A program made the translations under genes and the position numbers. The notes beneath the pieces are model-generated. The model saw only the letters and a program-made list of their open reading frames with translations. It was not told where the DNA came from and made no database searches. From Rhizobiales bacterium 2SD (GTDB taxonomy: Bacteria; Pseudomonadota; Alphaproteobacteria; Rhizobiales; Beijerinckiaceae), in NCBI GenBank assembly GCA_005502805.1, contig SCMY01000012.1, positions 62,001 through 126,000 of the forward strand: a stretch of DNA of 64,000 bases, given 5' to 3'. Numbering within the stretch: position 1 is the first letter of the stretch; every line of letters begins with the position of its first letter. Below are positions 17,497 to 26,073 of the stretch, in pieces.

Positions 17497-18381
17497 TTAG
17501 ATACTCTTCGCCAGCCGCGGATCGAGCGAGTCGCGCAGACCATCGCCGAGCAGGTTCACGGCCAGCACGGTGATCGACAGGAACAGCGCCGGGAAGAAGA
17601 CGATGTGCGGCCTGACCTGCCAGAGCGCCCTGCCCTCGGCCATGATGTTGCCCCAGGACGGCGTCGCCGGCGGCACGCCGGCGCCGATGAAGGACAGGAT
17701 CGCCTCGATGATCATGGCGCTGGCGCAGATATAGGTCGCCTGCACCGTCATCGGCGCGATCGTGTTGGGCAGGATGTGCTTGAAGATGATGCGCGGCACG
17801 CGGGCGCCGTTCGAGATCGCCGCCTCGACATAGGGCTGCTCGCGTAGCGACAGCACGACGCTTCGAACGAGCCGGGCGACGCGCGGGATCTCGGCGATGG
17901 TGATGGCGATGATGACGTTGCCGACAGAGCCGCGTGTCAGCGCCATCAAAGCGATGGCGAGCAGGATCGGCGGGATCGACATCATGCCGTCGATAACGCG
18001 CATGACGATGCCGTCCGCCCAGCGCACGAAGCCGGAGAACAGCCCGATCGCCAGACCCGCGACCGAGGCCAGGATCGCGACGGAGAAGCCGACGATCAGC
18101 GAGACGCGCGCGCCGTAGACGACGCGCGAATAGATGTCGCGGCCGAGCATGTCGGTGCCGAACCAGTAGAGCTCGGACGGCACGCGGGTGCGCCGCGCCG
18201 TCGAGATCGCGGTCGGATCGACCGTCCAGAGCAGCGGCGCAAAGATGGCGATGAAGATCATCGCCAGCAGGAGGAAGCCGCCGATCGCGACCGAAGGGTG
18301 CTTGCGCAGATAGGAGCGCTTGGGCGGCTTGGCCGCGCCGGCTTCATCCGCCAAAGGCAGTGGGGCAGCTGGAGCGGTCAA
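17497..18381 (-). CDS. Peptide ABC transporter permease, DppC type (second system)
   Basis: Permease (294 aa) with OppC_N region, LYWFGTDMLGRDIYSR motif, BPD_transp_1 membrane domain, and the NLLGDGLRDSLDPRL ending. It probably begins at a TTG at 18381 overlapping the stop of the partner permease (TTGA), so the two are translationally coupled. It is the last gene of a minus-strand set: hydrolase, amidase, binding protein, DppB, DppC. No ATP-binding subunit gene is found on either side, so the system must use ATPases encoded elsewhere. Confidence 0.94.
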   Translation of the reverse strand: MTAPAAPLPLADEAGAAKPPKRSYLRKHPSVAIGGFLLLAMIFIAIFAPLLWTVDPTAISTARRTRVPSELYWFGTDMLGRDIYSRVVYGARVSLIVGFSVAILASVAGLAIGLFSGFVRWADGIVMRVIDGMMSIPPILLAIALMALTRGSVGNVIIAITIAEIPRVARLVRSVVLSLREQPYVEAAISNGARVPRIIFKHILPNTIAPMTVQATYICASAMIIEAILSFIGAGVPPATPSWGNIMAEGRALWQVRPHIVFFPALFLSITVLAVNLLGDGLRDSLDPRLAKSI

Positions 18382-19319
18382 TAGCGTATCCTCGGATCGA
18401 CGAGGGTGTAGATCAGGTCGACGGCCAGGTTCACCAGCACGTAGACGAAGGAGAAGATCAGCACGACGCCCTGGATGACCGGATAGTCGCGCCGCAGGAT
18501 CGCATCGAGCGTCAGCCGGCCGAGGCCCGGAATGGCGAAGACGCTCTCGGTGACGACCGCGCCACCGATCAGCAATGCGACGCCGATGCCGATGATGGTG
18601 ACGACCGGCACCGCTGCGTTCTTCAGCGAATGCAGGAAGAGCACGTCACGACTGTTGACGCCTTTGGCCTGGGCTGTGCGGACATAATCCTGCTGCAACA
18701 CCTCGAGCATGGTTGCGCGGGTGATGCGCGCGATCAGCGCGATGTAAACCGTCCCCAGAGTGATCGCGGGCAGGATCAGGTTCTTGAACCAGGGCCAGAT
18801 ACCCTGCGAAATCGGCGTGTAGCCCTGCACCGGCAACCAGTCGAGCTTGAGCGCGAAGATGTAGGCGAGCAGGTAGCCAATCACAAAGACCGGCACCGAG
18901 AAGCCGAAGACCGCGAAGCCGACGACGGCACGGTCGACCCAGGTGCCAGCCTTCCAGGCCGCGATGACGCCGAGCGGCACGGCGATCGAAACCGCCAGGA
19001 TCAACGTCAACACCATCAGCGACAAGGTCGGCTCGATGCGCTGGCCGATCAATTGCGTCACCGGCAGCGAGGTGAAGATCGAGGTGCCGAGATCGCCCTG
19101 CAGCACCCGGAAGAACCATTCGCCGAAGCGGACGAGATAGGGCCGGTCGAGGCCGAGGCTCTGGCGGATGCGCTCGACGTCCGCCGGCGAGGCCTGGTCG
19201 CCGGCGATCACGGCCGCCGGATCGCCCGGCGCGATGTAGAGGAGAGAGAAGACGAACAGCGCCACGAAAGCCATGACGGGGATCGTCGAGATAATACGTC
19301 TGACGATGAAAGCGAGCAT
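18378..19319 (-). CDS. Peptide ABC transporter permease, DppB type (second system)
   Basis: Permease (313 aa) starting MLAFIVRRIISTIPVMAFV, with the YIAPGDPAAVIAG signature and the coupling loop RTAQAKGVNSRDVLFLHSLKNA, ending in LVDPRIRY. It lies 118 bp downstream of its binding-protein gene and overlaps the DppC-type gene by four bases. It would form the channel of an importer for peptides, opines or amide-like solutes. The neighbouring carbamoylases and amidase make modified amino acids a reasonable guess (inference). Confidence 0.95.
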   Translation of the reverse strand: MLAFIVRRIISTIPVMAFVALFVFSLLYIAPGDPAAVIAGDQASPADVERIRQSLGLDRPYLVRFGEWFFRVLQGDLGTSIFTSLPVTQLIGQRIEPTLSLMVLTLILAVSIAVPLGVIAAWKAGTWVDRAVVGFAVFGFSVPVFVIGYLLAYIFALKLDWLPVQGYTPISQGIWPWFKNLILPAITLGTVYIALIARITRATMLEVLQQDYVRTAQAKGVNSRDVLFLHSLKNAAVPVVTIIGIGVALLIGGAVVTESVFAIPGLGRLTLDAILRRDYPVIQGVVLIFSFVYVLVNLAVDLIYTLVDPRIRY

Positions 19320-19437
19320 CGAACCCCTGAGTTGCCGCTGCTGGCGCCGGGCTTATCGGAATGGCGATCCCGACAGATCCGGCGGCTTGATTGGAGCCTG
19401 CCACCCGGGGTCAGCCAGGCCGCAGGCTTGCTCGGTC

Positions 19438-21036
19438 TCAGGCCTTTGACACGCCCCAGAAGAAGGGCAGCGGGCCGCTGGTCACGCCGGTGACGTTCTT
19501 CCGCCAGGCCTGGTAGCCGAGATAGAAGCCGGTCGGTGCATAGACGACGTTCTCGACAGCGGCCTTGTTGAGGCGGTCCATCGCCGCCTTCTCCTCGGCC
19601 ATGTCCTTGGCGTTGAACCAGTTGGTGACTTCGGTCTCGACCGCCGGCACGTCCGGCCAGCCGAACCAGGCCTTGTCGCCATTCGCCCGGATCGCCGTGT
19701 AGGAGGACGGGTTGAGGCAGTCGGCGCCGGCATGCCAGGTGTGGAACATGCTCCAGCCGCCCTGGCTCGGCGGGGTCTTCTGGGCGCGACGCGCGCCGAC
19801 CGTACCCCAGTCGGTGGCGACGAAATCGACCTTCAGGCCGATGCTCTTCAAGAGCTCGGCCGTGACGTCGCCCATCGCCTTGGTCGCCGACATGTCCTGC
19901 GCCACCACGCAGATCACCGGCTCGCCATTGTAGCCGGACTCGGCGATGAGCTTCTTGGCGGCCGCAATGTTCTTCATCTTCAGCATGTCGCCGCCGGCTT
20001 CGGTATAAAGCGGCGTGCCGGGCGTGAAGAATCCGGGGAGCGGCTTCCAGAGCTTGTCGTCGTCGCCGACGATCGCGCGCATGAAATCTTCCTGGTTCAT
20101 CGCCGTCAGCACCGCCTGGCGCACCTTCAGATTGTTGAAGGGCGGGTGCAGGTGGTTCATGCGGAAAGCGCCGATATTGCCGAGCGGATCACCGATATCG
20201 ACGTTGATGTCCTTGTGGCCCTTGAGCACGGGCACGAGGTCCGAGAGCGGGGTCTCCCACCAGTCGACCTCGCCGCTCTGCAGCGCAGCAGCTGCCGTCG
20301 CGGCGTCGGGGATGATCACCCACTCGACGCGGTCGACCAGGATGTTCTTGCCGCCGGCGAGCCAGTCGGCCTTCTCGGAGCGCGGCACATAATCGGCGAA
20401 CTTCTCGAAGACGGCCTTGGCGCCCGGCACCCATTCATTGCGAGCGAACTTCATCGGCCCGGAGCCGACATATTCGGTGATCTGCGTGAACGGGTCGGTC
20501 TTGGCGATGCGCTCGGGCATGATGAACGAGCACGGCGCATTGTTCTTGGCGAGCGCCAGCAGCATCTTCGGGAAGGGCTGCTTGAGCTTCCATGTCCAGG
20601 TGCGGTCGTCGACGGCGGAAAGCTCGTTCTCGATCGCCTTGATCATCAGGCCCATCGGGTCGCGGGCCTGCCAGCGCTTCAGGCTCTGCACCACGTCCTT
20701 GGCCAGCACCGGCGTGCCGTCATGGAATTTGAGGCCGGGGCGCAGCTTGAAGGTCCAGGTCAGGCCGTCGGAGGAGACCTCCTCGCCCTCGACCATCTGG
20801 CGCTGCGGCTGGAACTTCGAATCGATGCCGTAAAGCGTGTCCCAGACCAATGCCGCGGCGTTGCGGACGACGTATTGCGTTCCCCAGATCGGGTCGAAAT
20901 TGGCGAGATTCGCCTGCGGCACGAAGCGCAACGTCTTGGCCGCGGCGCCCTGCGACAACGCCGGCATGGCGAGGCCGCCGCTCGCTGCCAGAACGCCGGT
21001 CCCGGCGGCGGTTTTCAGAAAACTTCTGCGGTCCAT
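19438..21036 (-). CDS. ABC transporter substrate-binding protein (family 5), Tat-exported
   Basis: Periplasmic peptide-type binding protein (532 aa). The start at 21036 gives DRRSFLKTAAGTGVLAASGG, a clear twin-arginine signal with RRSFLK, cleaved near ALSQGAAA. The SBP_bac_5 fold is shown by LRFVPQANLANFDPIWGT, LKFHDGTPVLAKDVVQSLKRW and the C-terminal DRLNKAAVENVVYAPTGFYLGYQAWRKN region. The frame is open to 21252 but the extra residues are not signal-like. It feeds the two permeases downstream. The upstream neighbours are an amidase and a Zn-dependent carbamoylase. Confidence 0.94.
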   Translation of the reverse strand: MDRRSFLKTAAGTGVLAASGGLAMPALSQGAAAKTLRFVPQANLANFDPIWGTQYVVRNAAALVWDTLYGIDSKFQPQRQMVEGEEVSSDGLTWTFKLRPGLKFHDGTPVLAKDVVQSLKRWQARDPMGLMIKAIENELSAVDDRTWTWKLKQPFPKMLLALAKNNAPCSFIMPERIAKTDPFTQITEYVGSGPMKFARNEWVPGAKAVFEKFADYVPRSEKADWLAGGKNILVDRVEWVIIPDAATAAAALQSGEVDWWETPLSDLVPVLKGHKDINVDIGDPLGNIGAFRMNHLHPPFNNLKVRQAVLTAMNQEDFMRAIVGDDDKLWKPLPGFFTPGTPLYTEAGGDMLKMKNIAAAKKLIAESGYNGEPVICVVAQDMSATKAMGDVTAELLKSIGLKVDFVATDWGTVGARRAQKTPPSQGGWSMFHTWHAGADCLNPSSYTAIRANGDKAWFGWPDVPAVETEVTNWFNAKDMAEEKAAMDRLNKAAVENVVYAPTGFYLGYQAWRKNVTGVTSGPLPFFWGVSKA

Positions 21037-21257
21037 CGCAATGCTCTCCCCTGAAGCGGCGACCTCTGATCGGGCAACCTTGCCTAGAGTGTGGGCAGAA
21101 AAATCCGCCCTGACAACACGCTTGACGAGCCGCGACCGACAAGAAGTCGCCGTGCAGGGTTCGTGCCAGACGGAACTGGTTTGCGGCTCACGATATCGTT
21201 TGCAAACAAATGACGCGCGGCCCCGGTGGCCGGGCGCAGAAAATTGCGCCAATCCGC

Positions 21258-22670
21258 TTAAATCGATTTGATCGGCGCATCGACACGCGCGAAAGGACGC
21301 GCGCTTTCGAAAGATGCCGCCGCCTGCATGACGAGCGCATCATGGCCGAAGGCTCCGACGATCTGCAGGCTCGCCGGCAATCCGGCCGAGGTCAGCCCGC
21401 AAGGCACGGCAGCGGCCGGCTGCTGGGTGATGTTGAAGGGGTAGGTCAGCGGCGTCCAGCGCGTCCAATCCTCGCCATAGCCGCCATGCTCGGGCGTATT
21501 GCGCCCCACCGCGAAGGCCGGCAATGGCAGCGTCGGCGTCAGCAGGAGGTCGAAGCGTTCGTGGAACTGCGCCATCTGATAGGCGAGTGCGTTGCGCTGA
21601 TACAAAAGGGCCTCGACATAGGCGGCGCTGTCGATCGCCTCGCCGATCTCGGCGGCGGCGACGAGGCCGGGATCCATCTGCGCGCGCCCGGCTGCGTCGG
21701 TACTGCGCAGCGCCAGCGCCGCCCCAGCCGACCAGAGCGTGGTCAGAGTGGCGATCGGGTCATCGAAACCGGGATCGACCTCCTCGACGGTGGCGCCGAG
21801 ATCGCGGAAGGTCAGCGCCGCCGCATGCGTCAGAGCCGCGATCTCAGGATCGACCAGTGCGTCGCCGCCGAGGCGCGGCGACCAGGCCATCCGTAGCCCG
21901 CGCACGCCGCGATCGAGTCCAGCCGTGAAATCGGGCGGGGCATCCTTGAATGCGGTCATGTCGCGGGCATCGGGGCGGCCGATCGCGTTCATGGCGAGGG
22001 CAGAATCGCGCACGGTGCGGGTCAGCGGGCCGAGATGGGCGAGGAAACCCATCACCGAGGCAGGCCAGGCCGGTACTCGGCCATAGGTCGGCTTCAGGCC
22101 GAAGACGCCGCAAAAAGCGGCAGGGATGCGGACCGAGCCGGCACCATCGGTGCCGAGATGGATACAGCCGAGATTGAGTGCCGCAGCCACCGCCGCTCCC
22201 GATGATGAGCCTCCCGGGCCGGTCGAGACATCCCAAGGATTGCGGGTGATGCCGGAAAAGGGCGAGTCGCCGACACCCTTCCAGCCATATTCCGGCATGG
22301 TCGTCTTGCCGAGGAAGACGCAGCCTGCCTCGCGCAGCCGCGCCGTTGCCGGCGCATCCTCCTGAAACGGTGCATCGGAAGCGAGCGCCGAGCCGCGCCG
22401 CATCGGCCAGCCGGCGACGCCGAGATTGTCCTTGATCGTCACCGGGACACCGTCGAGCGGCCCCAGCGCCTTGCCCTTCGACCAGCGCGCTTCGGCGTCT
22501 TGCGCCATGGCGATCGTCACCTGCTCGTCGCGGACGACGAAGGCGTTCACCTCCGGCTCGAAACGCTCGATGCGGGCGAGCGCGTCCCGGGCGACTTCGA
22601 CCGGCGAGAGTTCGCGCGCAGCGTAGAGTTCGCCGAGCTCGGCGGCTGACAGCGAAGCGATAGTGGTCAT
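21258..22670 (-). CDS. Amidase signature family enzyme
   Basis: Amidase-signature hydrolase (470 aa). The Ser-cisSer-Lys triad is predicted at Lys80 (PVTIKDNLG), Ser155 (GPGGSSSG) and Ser179 (GTDGAGSVRIP). The N-terminus AAELGELYAARELSPVEV and the C-terminal PCGLTSAGLPASLQIVG are typical. It could be a general amide hydrolase or an allophanate-hydrolase-like enzyme, but it lacks the extra C-terminal domain of AtzF. It starts 14 bp after the stop of the upstream hydrolase gene, so the two are co-transcribed, and it precedes the binding protein of the second ABC system by 221 bp. Confidence 0.93.
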   Translation of the reverse strand: MTTIASLSAAELGELYAARELSPVEVARDALARIERFEPEVNAFVVRDEQVTIAMAQDAEARWSKGKALGPLDGVPVTIKDNLGVAGWPMRRGSALASDAPFQEDAPATARLREAGCVFLGKTTMPEYGWKGVGDSPFSGITRNPWDVSTGPGGSSSGAAVAAALNLGCIHLGTDGAGSVRIPAAFCGVFGLKPTYGRVPAWPASVMGFLAHLGPLTRTVRDSALAMNAIGRPDARDMTAFKDAPPDFTAGLDRGVRGLRMAWSPRLGGDALVDPEIAALTHAAALTFRDLGATVEEVDPGFDDPIATLTTLWSAGAALALRSTDAAGRAQMDPGLVAAAEIGEAIDSAAYVEALLYQRNALAYQMAQFHERFDLLLTPTLPLPAFAVGRNTPEHGGYGEDWTRWTPLTYPFNITQQPAAAVPCGLTSAGLPASLQIVGAFGHDALVMQAAASFESARPFARVDAPIKSI

Positions 22671-22684
22671 TGGCGATACCTCTG

Positions 22685-23914
22685 TCAGGCGTTGGCGGCG
22701 CGCCAGGCGGCGCTGAGCAGGACATTGGCGCCGGCGACCATGTCGTCGTCGCTGCTGAGCTCGGCCGGGTTGTGCGAGAGCCCGCCGATCGAGGGGATGA
22801 AGACCATCGCCGTCGGGCAGAGGCGCGACATCATCTGCGCATCGTGTCCGGCGCCCGAGATCATCCGGCGGATCGGCAGGCCGAACTCGGCGGCGCTCGC
22901 CTCGACGCTGGCGATCAGTTCCTCGGCGAAGGGCGTCGCCGGGAAGCGGGCGAGATCGCGGAAACTGATAGCGATGTCGTCGCGCGCCGACAATTCGGCG
23001 CAGAACTTGCGCACGGCAGCCTCGGCCTCGGCCAACGGCGCATCGAGCGGATTGCGCAGGTCGAGGGTCATCACCACGGTCTCGGGCACGACGTTGACGT
23101 TGCCGGGCCAGGTGCGGATCACGCCGGAATTGGCGAGCTGGCCGGGGATCGTCTTGGTCAATTCGTTGGCGAAGATGTTGATGCGCGCAGCGGCGAGACC
23201 GGGATCCTTGCGATAGCGCATCGGCGTGGTGCCAGCGTGGCTCGGCCGCCCCGTCAGCGTAAGCTCGAGCCAGCAAATCGCCTGGATGCCGGTGACGGCG
23301 CCGAGCCCGCCGCCCTCGCTCTCGAGCACCGGCCCCTGCTCGATATGCAGTTCGAGATAGGCATGCGCCGGCAGGAAACCGGGCTGCTCCGCCCCATGAT
23401 AGCCGATGCGCCTCAACTCGCTGCCGAGCCCGGCACCGTCGGCATCCTTTTCGGCATGGGCAGCCTCAACGCTCATCCCGCCCGCCCAGACATAGGAGCC
23501 GAGCATGTCGGGGTGGAAGCGCGCGCCCTCCTCATTGGTGAAGGCGATCACGGCCATGTCGCGCTTGGGCGTCACGCCCGCATCGCGCAGCGCCGCCAGC
23601 ACCTCGACGCCGCCGATCACGCCCAGCGCCCCGTCGAAGCGTCCGCCGGTGCCTACCGTGTCGATATGCGAACCCACGATCACCGCCGGCCCGTCCTCCT
23701 GCCCCTTGAGGATGCCGACGATGTTGCCGATCGCATCGACACGGACGTCGAGGCCGAGCGCCTTCAATTCGCCGACCAGCCAGTCGCGCCCGGCCTTGTC
23801 CTCATCGGTCAGCGCCAGGCGCCGGCAGCCGCCTTCCGGCGTCGCTCCGATCTTCGACAGGGCCGCCAGCCGCGAGAGCAGGCGCTCCCCGTCGATCCGC
23901 AGATTGGTGCTCAT
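22685..23914 (-). CDS. Zn-dependent N-carbamoyl-L-amino acid / allantoate amidohydrolase (M20 family)
   Basis: Hydantoinase/carbamoylase family amidase (409 aa). The dinuclear metal ligands are visible as His83 (GSHIDTV), Asp94 (GGRFDGALG), the Glu pair 128-129 (TNEEG), His190 (ELHIEQGP) and the late His of GGLSHNPAE. The dimer/substrate region contains GRPSHAGTTPMRYRKD. It would hydrolyse N-carbamoyl-L-amino acids or allantoate-like ureides. It is the first gene of the minus-strand operon and is divergent from a MATE exporter (184 bp between starts). Allantoate and L-carbamoyl substrates cannot be told apart by eye. Confidence 0.92.
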   Translation of the reverse strand: MSTNLRIDGERLLSRLAALSKIGATPEGGCRRLALTDEDKAGRDWLVGELKALGLDVRVDAIGNIVGILKGQEDGPAVIVGSHIDTVGTGGRFDGALGVIGGVEVLAALRDAGVTPKRDMAVIAFTNEEGARFHPDMLGSYVWAGGMSVEAAHAEKDADGAGLGSELRRIGYHGAEQPGFLPAHAYLELHIEQGPVLESEGGGLGAVTGIQAICWLELTLTGRPSHAGTTPMRYRKDPGLAAARINIFANELTKTIPGQLANSGVIRTWPGNVNVVPETVVMTLDLRNPLDAPLAEAEAAVRKFCAELSARDDIAISFRDLARFPATPFAEELIASVEASAAEFGLPIRRMISGAGHDAQMMSRLCPTAMVFIPSIGGLSHNPAELSSDDDMVAGANVLLSAAWRAANA

Positions 23915-24098
23915 CGCGTCGGCTCTCCATAGGCCTGGGTCAACTCAGATGCGCAGCAGGCAGGAACCGGGCGGCCGGCGCAAGAGGCAGAATCAGCGAC
24001 ATGGCGCGGACCGGCAGCGCGCCCCGCGCAGGGCGCGGCCCGACCAAGCGCGGCGAGGCCTTTGAACGAGCAATCTGCCCAGATAAAAGGCAGTCATC

Positions 24099-25514
24099 AT
24101 GTCGCAGATCGCCCTGCCCTACCGGTCGGAGAGCCCCTGGCTCACCGAGGTCAAAGCCATGCTGGCGCTGAGCTGGCCGATGGTGCTGACCAATGTCGCC
24201 CAGACGGCGATGACGGCGACCGACGTGATCATGATGGGCCATCTCGGCCCGGACTCGCTGGCTGCCGGCGCGCTCGCCTCCAATCTCTACATGGCGTTCC
24301 TGATCTTCGGCATCGGCGTGATGGCGGCCGTCGCGCCGATGGTCGCGATCGAGCTCGGGCGGAACCGGCATTCGGTGCGTGACGTCCGCCGCACCGTGCG
24401 CCAGGGCCTTTGGGTGGCGGCGACCATGGCCGGACCGATGTGGCTTTGCCTCTGGCAGGCCGAGACGATCCTCAAGGCGATGGGCCAGAGGCCGGAGCTG
24501 GCGCAAGCGGCAGCCTCCTATCTGCACACGCTGCAATGGGGGCTGCTGCCGTTCTATTGCTATCTCGTGCTGCGCGGCTTCCTGGCGGCGCTGCAGCGGC
24601 CGTTCTGGGTCTTCGTGACCGTGCTCTTCGCGGTCGGCTTCAATGCCTTCGCCAACTGGGTGCTGATGTTCGGACGGCTCGGCTTCCCGGCGCTCGGCCT
24701 GCCCGGCTCAGGGCTGGCGACGGCGCTGGCCTCGACGCTGATGTTCGCGGGCCTGGCAACAGTGGTCTCGCTCGACCGGCGCTTCCGGCGCTACCATCTG
24801 TTCGGCCGCTTCTGGCGGCCTGACTGGAGCCGCTACCGCGCCTTCTGGCGGATGGGCCTGCCGATCGGCACGACGGTGGGTTTCGAAGTCTGGATTTTCA
24901 ACGGAGCCGCCTTCCTGATGGGGCTGCTCGGCCCGACCTCGCTCGCCGCCCATGCGATCGCGATCCAGATCGCTTCTCTGTGCTTCATGGTCCCCATGGG
25001 CATCGGCCAGGCGGGCACGGTCAGGGTCGGGCGTGCTTTCGGCGCCGCCGACGACGACGGCATCGCGCGAGCCGGCGCAACCGCACTTGCGCTCGCCACC
25101 GCCTTCATGTGCTTCACCGCCCTGTTGATGCTGCTGATCCCGCATTGGCTGGTCGTGCCGTTTCTCGACGCCGGCAAGCCGCGCGCCGCCGAGGTGGCCG
25201 AGATGGCCATGCTGTTCCTGTTCTATGCCGCGATCTTTCAGGTCGTCGACGGCGTGCAGGTGGTCGGCGTCTCGATCCTGCGAGGTCTGCGCGACACGCG
25301 TGTACCGATGCTCTTCGCCGGCCTCGGCTATTGGGGAATCGGCCTGCCGCTCTCGGCCGCGCTCGGCTTTCTGACGCCGCTGGCGGGCGTCGGCATCTGG
25401 ATCGGACTCGCGACGGGTCTCGCGGTCGTCGCCGCACTGATGCTGGCGCGCTGGTTCAGGCGCGAAAGGCTCGGCCTGACGAAGGGAGCCGGACAGGCGG
25501 CGACGGAAAGTTAG
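24099..25514 (+). CDS. MATE family multidrug efflux transporter
   Basis: Twelve-helix MATE (NorM-type) antiporter (471 aa) that exports cationic drugs or metabolites using a sodium or proton gradient. Family features include LSWPMVLTNVAQTAMTATDV in the first helix, MVAIELGRNRHSVRDVRRTVRQG, and the mid-protein PIGTTVGFEVWIFNGAAFLMG. A possible AAAAGG ribosome site lies eight bases before the ATG. It is divergent from the carbamoylase/amidase operon and 110 bp upstream of a globin gene; no functional link to either is evident. Confidence 0.94.
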   Translation: MSQIALPYRSESPWLTEVKAMLALSWPMVLTNVAQTAMTATDVIMMGHLGPDSLAAGALASNLYMAFLIFGIGVMAAVAPMVAIELGRNRHSVRDVRRTVRQGLWVAATMAGPMWLCLWQAETILKAMGQRPELAQAAASYLHTLQWGLLPFYCYLVLRGFLAALQRPFWVFVTVLFAVGFNAFANWVLMFGRLGFPALGLPGSGLATALASTLMFAGLATVVSLDRRFRRYHLFGRFWRPDWSRYRAFWRMGLPIGTTVGFEVWIFNGAAFLMGLLGPTSLAAHAIAIQIASLCFMVPMGIGQAGTVRVGRAFGAADDDGIARAGATALALATAFMCFTALLMLLIPHWLVVPFLDAGKPRAAEVAEMAMLFLFYAAIFQVVDGVQVVGVSILRGLRDTRVPMLFAGLGYWGIGLPLSAALGFLTPLAGVGIWIGLATGLAVVAALMLARWFRRERLGLTKGAGQAATES

Positions 25515-25624
25515 CCCTGGCGAAGCGGTAACGATCTGCTAACTCTGAGTTGCATTTTCCCACGTCCTGGCGGAGAATTCCCGACGCGATCCCTCATGAT
25601 GCCTCGCTCAAAAGGGGGGAGGTC

Positions 25625-26047
25625 GTGACACCGCAGGACATTGCGCTGATCCGGTCGAACTTCGCGCAACTCCATCGGCGCAAGATCGAGACGGCATGCC
25701 TGTTCTATGAGCGGCTGTTCACGACCGCGCCAAGCACGCGCGCTCTGTTCAAAAGCGATATCGAGGCTCAGGCGGCAAAATTGATGGAGACGCTCACCGT
25801 GGCGCTCGCCATGTTGAACGATCCCGCTGGCCTGACCGCCCTGCTCACGCGCCTGGGCGAGCGTCATCGCGGCTACGGCGTCCGGCCCAGCCACTACGAG
25901 GCGGTCCGCAGCGCCCTCATCTGGACGCTGGAGACCTCGCTGGGGCAGGAGTTCACCGCGCAGGCAAGGGCCGCGTGGACCGAACTCTATGACCAGATGG
26001 CGGCGACCATGCTCGCCGCCAACGTACCGAGCCAGCGCTCGGCCTGA
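25625..26047 (+). CDS. Single-domain bacterial globin
   Basis: Haemoglobin-like protein (140 aa from the GTG at 25625, which follows a purine-rich GGGGGGAGG). The globin fold is seen in YERLFTTAPSTRALFK (CD region, Phe42), and the proximal haem histidine is predicted at His81 in GERHRGYGVRPSHY, followed by the H-helix EFTAQARAAWTELYDQMA. It resembles the Vitreoscilla-type and flavohaemoglobin globin domain without the reductase part. Likely roles are oxygen or nitric oxide binding. An ATG at 25550 would add a 25-residue extension with no globin character. Confidence 0.85.
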   Translation: MTPQDIALIRSNFAQLHRRKIETACLFYERLFTTAPSTRALFKSDIEAQAAKLMETLTVALAMLNDPAGLTALLTRLGERHRGYGVRPSHYEAVRSALIWTLETSLGQEFTAQARAAWTELYDQMAATMLAANVPSQRSA

Positions 26048-26073
26048 GCGTCGCCGCGCCTCGCGCTGCCAGA

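Noticed and set aside
19732..21054. A 440-codon plus-strand frame opposite the Tat-exported binding protein
   Set aside because: It has no protein-like features and the minus-strand gene is clear.
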